From positions 62,001 through 126,000 of the forward strand of contig CAWKJX010000004.1 in assembly GCA_963850095.1 (NCBI GenBank): DNA of 64,000 nucleotides, given 5' to 3'. Every line of letters begins with the position of its first letter. The stretch's first letter is position 1. Positions 62,883 through 64,000 of this stretch are shown here, in pieces. Position numbers and translations under genes: made by a program. This DNA comes from Bog-473 sp963850095. GTDB taxonomy: Bacteria; Actinomycetota; Acidimicrobiia; Acidimicrobiales; RAAP-2. The notes below the pieces were generated by a model, which was not told the origin of the DNA, did no database searches, and saw nothing but the letters and a program-made list of their open reading frames with translations.

Positions 62883-64000
62883 ATGCCAGGAATCGAGACG
62901 GCGGACTCGACGGCGGTGCCGTTCGATCCCTACGAATTGAAGGACGTGGTCGGCGGGACCCTGCGCGATCCGTACCCGTTGCTGCACCAGCTGTGCCGGC
63001 AGTCGCCCGTACACACCGGGCCTATCGATCTGGGCGAGGGCACCGACCCGCTCGACCCCTCGAGGCCGCCGCCCGTCACCGTCTTCGGCTTCGACGAGGT
63101 GGTCCAGGTGCTGCGTGACAACGAGACGTTCTCGTCGTGCGTCTACACGGACGTCATGGGCATCGTCATGGGCCGCACCATCCTGGAGATGGACGAGCCC
63201 GAGCACCGCGCCATCCGGGCGCTCGTGGCGCCGAGCTTCCGCTCCAAGATGCTCGAGCGCTGGGAGGAGGATCTGGTCGCCGTCGTGGTCAACGAGCTCA
63301 TCGACTCCTTCATCGACGACGGCCGCACCGACCTGGTGCGCACGGTCATGTTCAACTTCCCGGTCCAGGTCATCGCCCGCATCCTCGGGCTGCCGCGCGA
63401 GGACTACCCGCGCTTCCAGCGCTGGGCCCTCGAGCTCACCAGCGTCGCCGCCAACTGGGATCGGGGCGTGGCCGCCTCGGTTGCCCTGCGGGACTACTTC
63501 GCGGAGGTCATGGCCGAGCGCCGGGCCCGGCCGGGCGACGACCTCATCAGCGACCTGGTGCGCGCCGAGGTGGAGGGCGAGCACCTCAGCGACGAGGAGA
63601 TCTACTCGTTCCTGCGCCTGCTGCTCCCGGCCGGCGTCGAGACGACCTACCGGGCCACGGGCAGCCTGCTCTTCGCGCTGCTCAACGACCGGGCCCAGTT
63701 CGACGCGCTCTACGAGAACCGCGACCTGTTCGCGCAGGCCTTCGAGGAGACGGTGCGCTGGGAGCCGCCGGTCACGCTCATTCTGCGGCGGGCCGCCCGC
63801 GACGCCGAGCTGGCCGGGGTGGCGATCGAGCAGGGGGCGGACATCGCGCTGCTCATCGGGGCGGCCAACCGCGACGAGCGCAAGTACGCCGACCCGGACC
63901 GCTACGACATGTTCCGGTCGCAGCGCCAGCACGTCGGGTTCGGCTTCGGCGTCCACGTCTGCCTCGGCATGCATCTGGCCCGCATGGAGTCGCGCGTGGC
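62883..64000 (+). CDS. Cytochrome P450 (3' end outside window)
   Basis: At least 372 residues from ATG 62883; open to the window edge. Actinobacterial soluble P450: I-helix LLLPAGVETTYRATGSL (oxygen-activating A-G-x-E-T-T), K-helix EETVRWEPP (ExxR), and heme loop GFGFGVHVCLGMHLARME with the axial Cys at about residue 363. Early part VTVFGFDEVVQVLRDNETFSS and MDEPEHRAIRALVAPSF as in CYP125/142-like and related families. It hydroxylates a hydrophobic substrate, possibly a steroid or fatty acid, using a ferredoxin partner not seen here. Confidence 0.94.
   Translation, partial: MPGIETADSTAVPFDPYELKDVVGGTLRDPYPLLHQLCRQSPVHTGPIDLGEGTDPLDPSRPPPVTVFGFDEVVQVLRDNETFSSCVYTDVMGIVMGRTILEMDEPEHRAIRALVAPSFRSKMLERWEEDLVAVVVNELIDSFIDDGRTDLVRTVMFNFPVQVIARILGLPREDYPRFQRWALELTSVAANWDRGVAASVALRDYFAEVMAERRARPGDDLISDLVRAEVEGEHLSDEEIYSFLRLLLPAGVETTYRATGSLLFALLNDRAQFDALYENRDLFAQAFEETVRWEPPVTLILRRAARDAELAGVAIEQGADIALLIGAANRDERKYADPDRYDMFRSQRQHVGFGFGVHVCLGMHLARMESRV

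Overview
The window is high-GC DNA from an actinobacterium, most probably from the Acidimicrobiia. The assignment rests on the group 1h (actinobacterial, high-affinity) [NiFe]-hydrogenase cluster with its DUF5947/DUF6084 partners, F420-type nitroreductases, a DUF222/HNH protein, many CoA-dependent lipid/steroid-type catabolic genes, and a surface beta-propeller protein with GYWLVASDGG repeats. Genes are packed tightly, with many 4-base ATGA/GTGA stop-start overlaps.

Layout. 1-5.7 kb (minus strand): hydrogenase operon hhyS - hhyL - NifU-like - DUF5947 - DUF6084 - uncharacterised protein. A PadR-YceI fusion regulator is divergent from it (5.8-7.0 kb). 7-11 kb: a PAS-only protein, a Nur-like Fur regulator, a NiCoT nickel permease, hypA and hypB, so nickel uptake and insertion sit next to the enzyme that needs nickel. 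The other maturation genes (hypCDEF, endopeptidase) are not in the window. 11-14 kb: a badly broken secreted beta-propeller gene. 14.2-17.9 kb: a 2-hydroxyacid dehydrogenase, cupin, ureidoglycolate-lyase-like protein, acyl-CoA thioesterase and SDR. 18-29.8 kb: TetR, a two-subunit CoA-transferase, a branched-chain-amino-acid-type ABC importer with fused permeases, a thiolase and small membrane/SRPBCC proteins. 29.9-42.1 kb: crotonases, NDP-forming acyl-CoA synthetase, SDR plus Ltp2-like thiolase, rlmN, aldo/keto reductase and amidohydrolase. 42.3-45.6 kb: two Tat-exported phospholipase-C-like enzymes. 45.7-47.8 kb: active ClpP divergent from an XRE regulator and a catalytically dead ClpP-like protein. 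47.8-52.7 kb: small redox enzymes, DUF429, and an ECF sigma factor coupled to a membrane protein. 52.7-64 kb: thiolase, two acyl-CoA dehydrogenases, acyl-CoA ligase, cyclic-nucleotide-domain protein, DUF222/HNH, TetR and a cytochrome P450.

How the parts connect. Seven intergenic copies of a 16-bp palindrome (consensus nTGACACCGGTGTCAn) lie upstream of the cupin/ureidoglycolate pair, TetR/CoA-transferase, acyl-CoA synthetase/SDR, amidohydrolase, acyl-CoA dehydrogenase and P450. They look like the operators of one catabolic regulon spread over about 47 kb, with the TetR protein at 18.0-18.8 kb as the best candidate regulator. A near-perfect Nur box lies between the Nur-like gene and the nickel permease.

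Caution. At least a dozen otherwise well-conserved genes, including the hydrogenase large subunit, are interrupted by a single frame change, mostly of the one-extra-base type. I read most of these as assembly indels and give whole-gene coordinates. The beta-propeller gene has so many breaks that it may be a true pseudogene.
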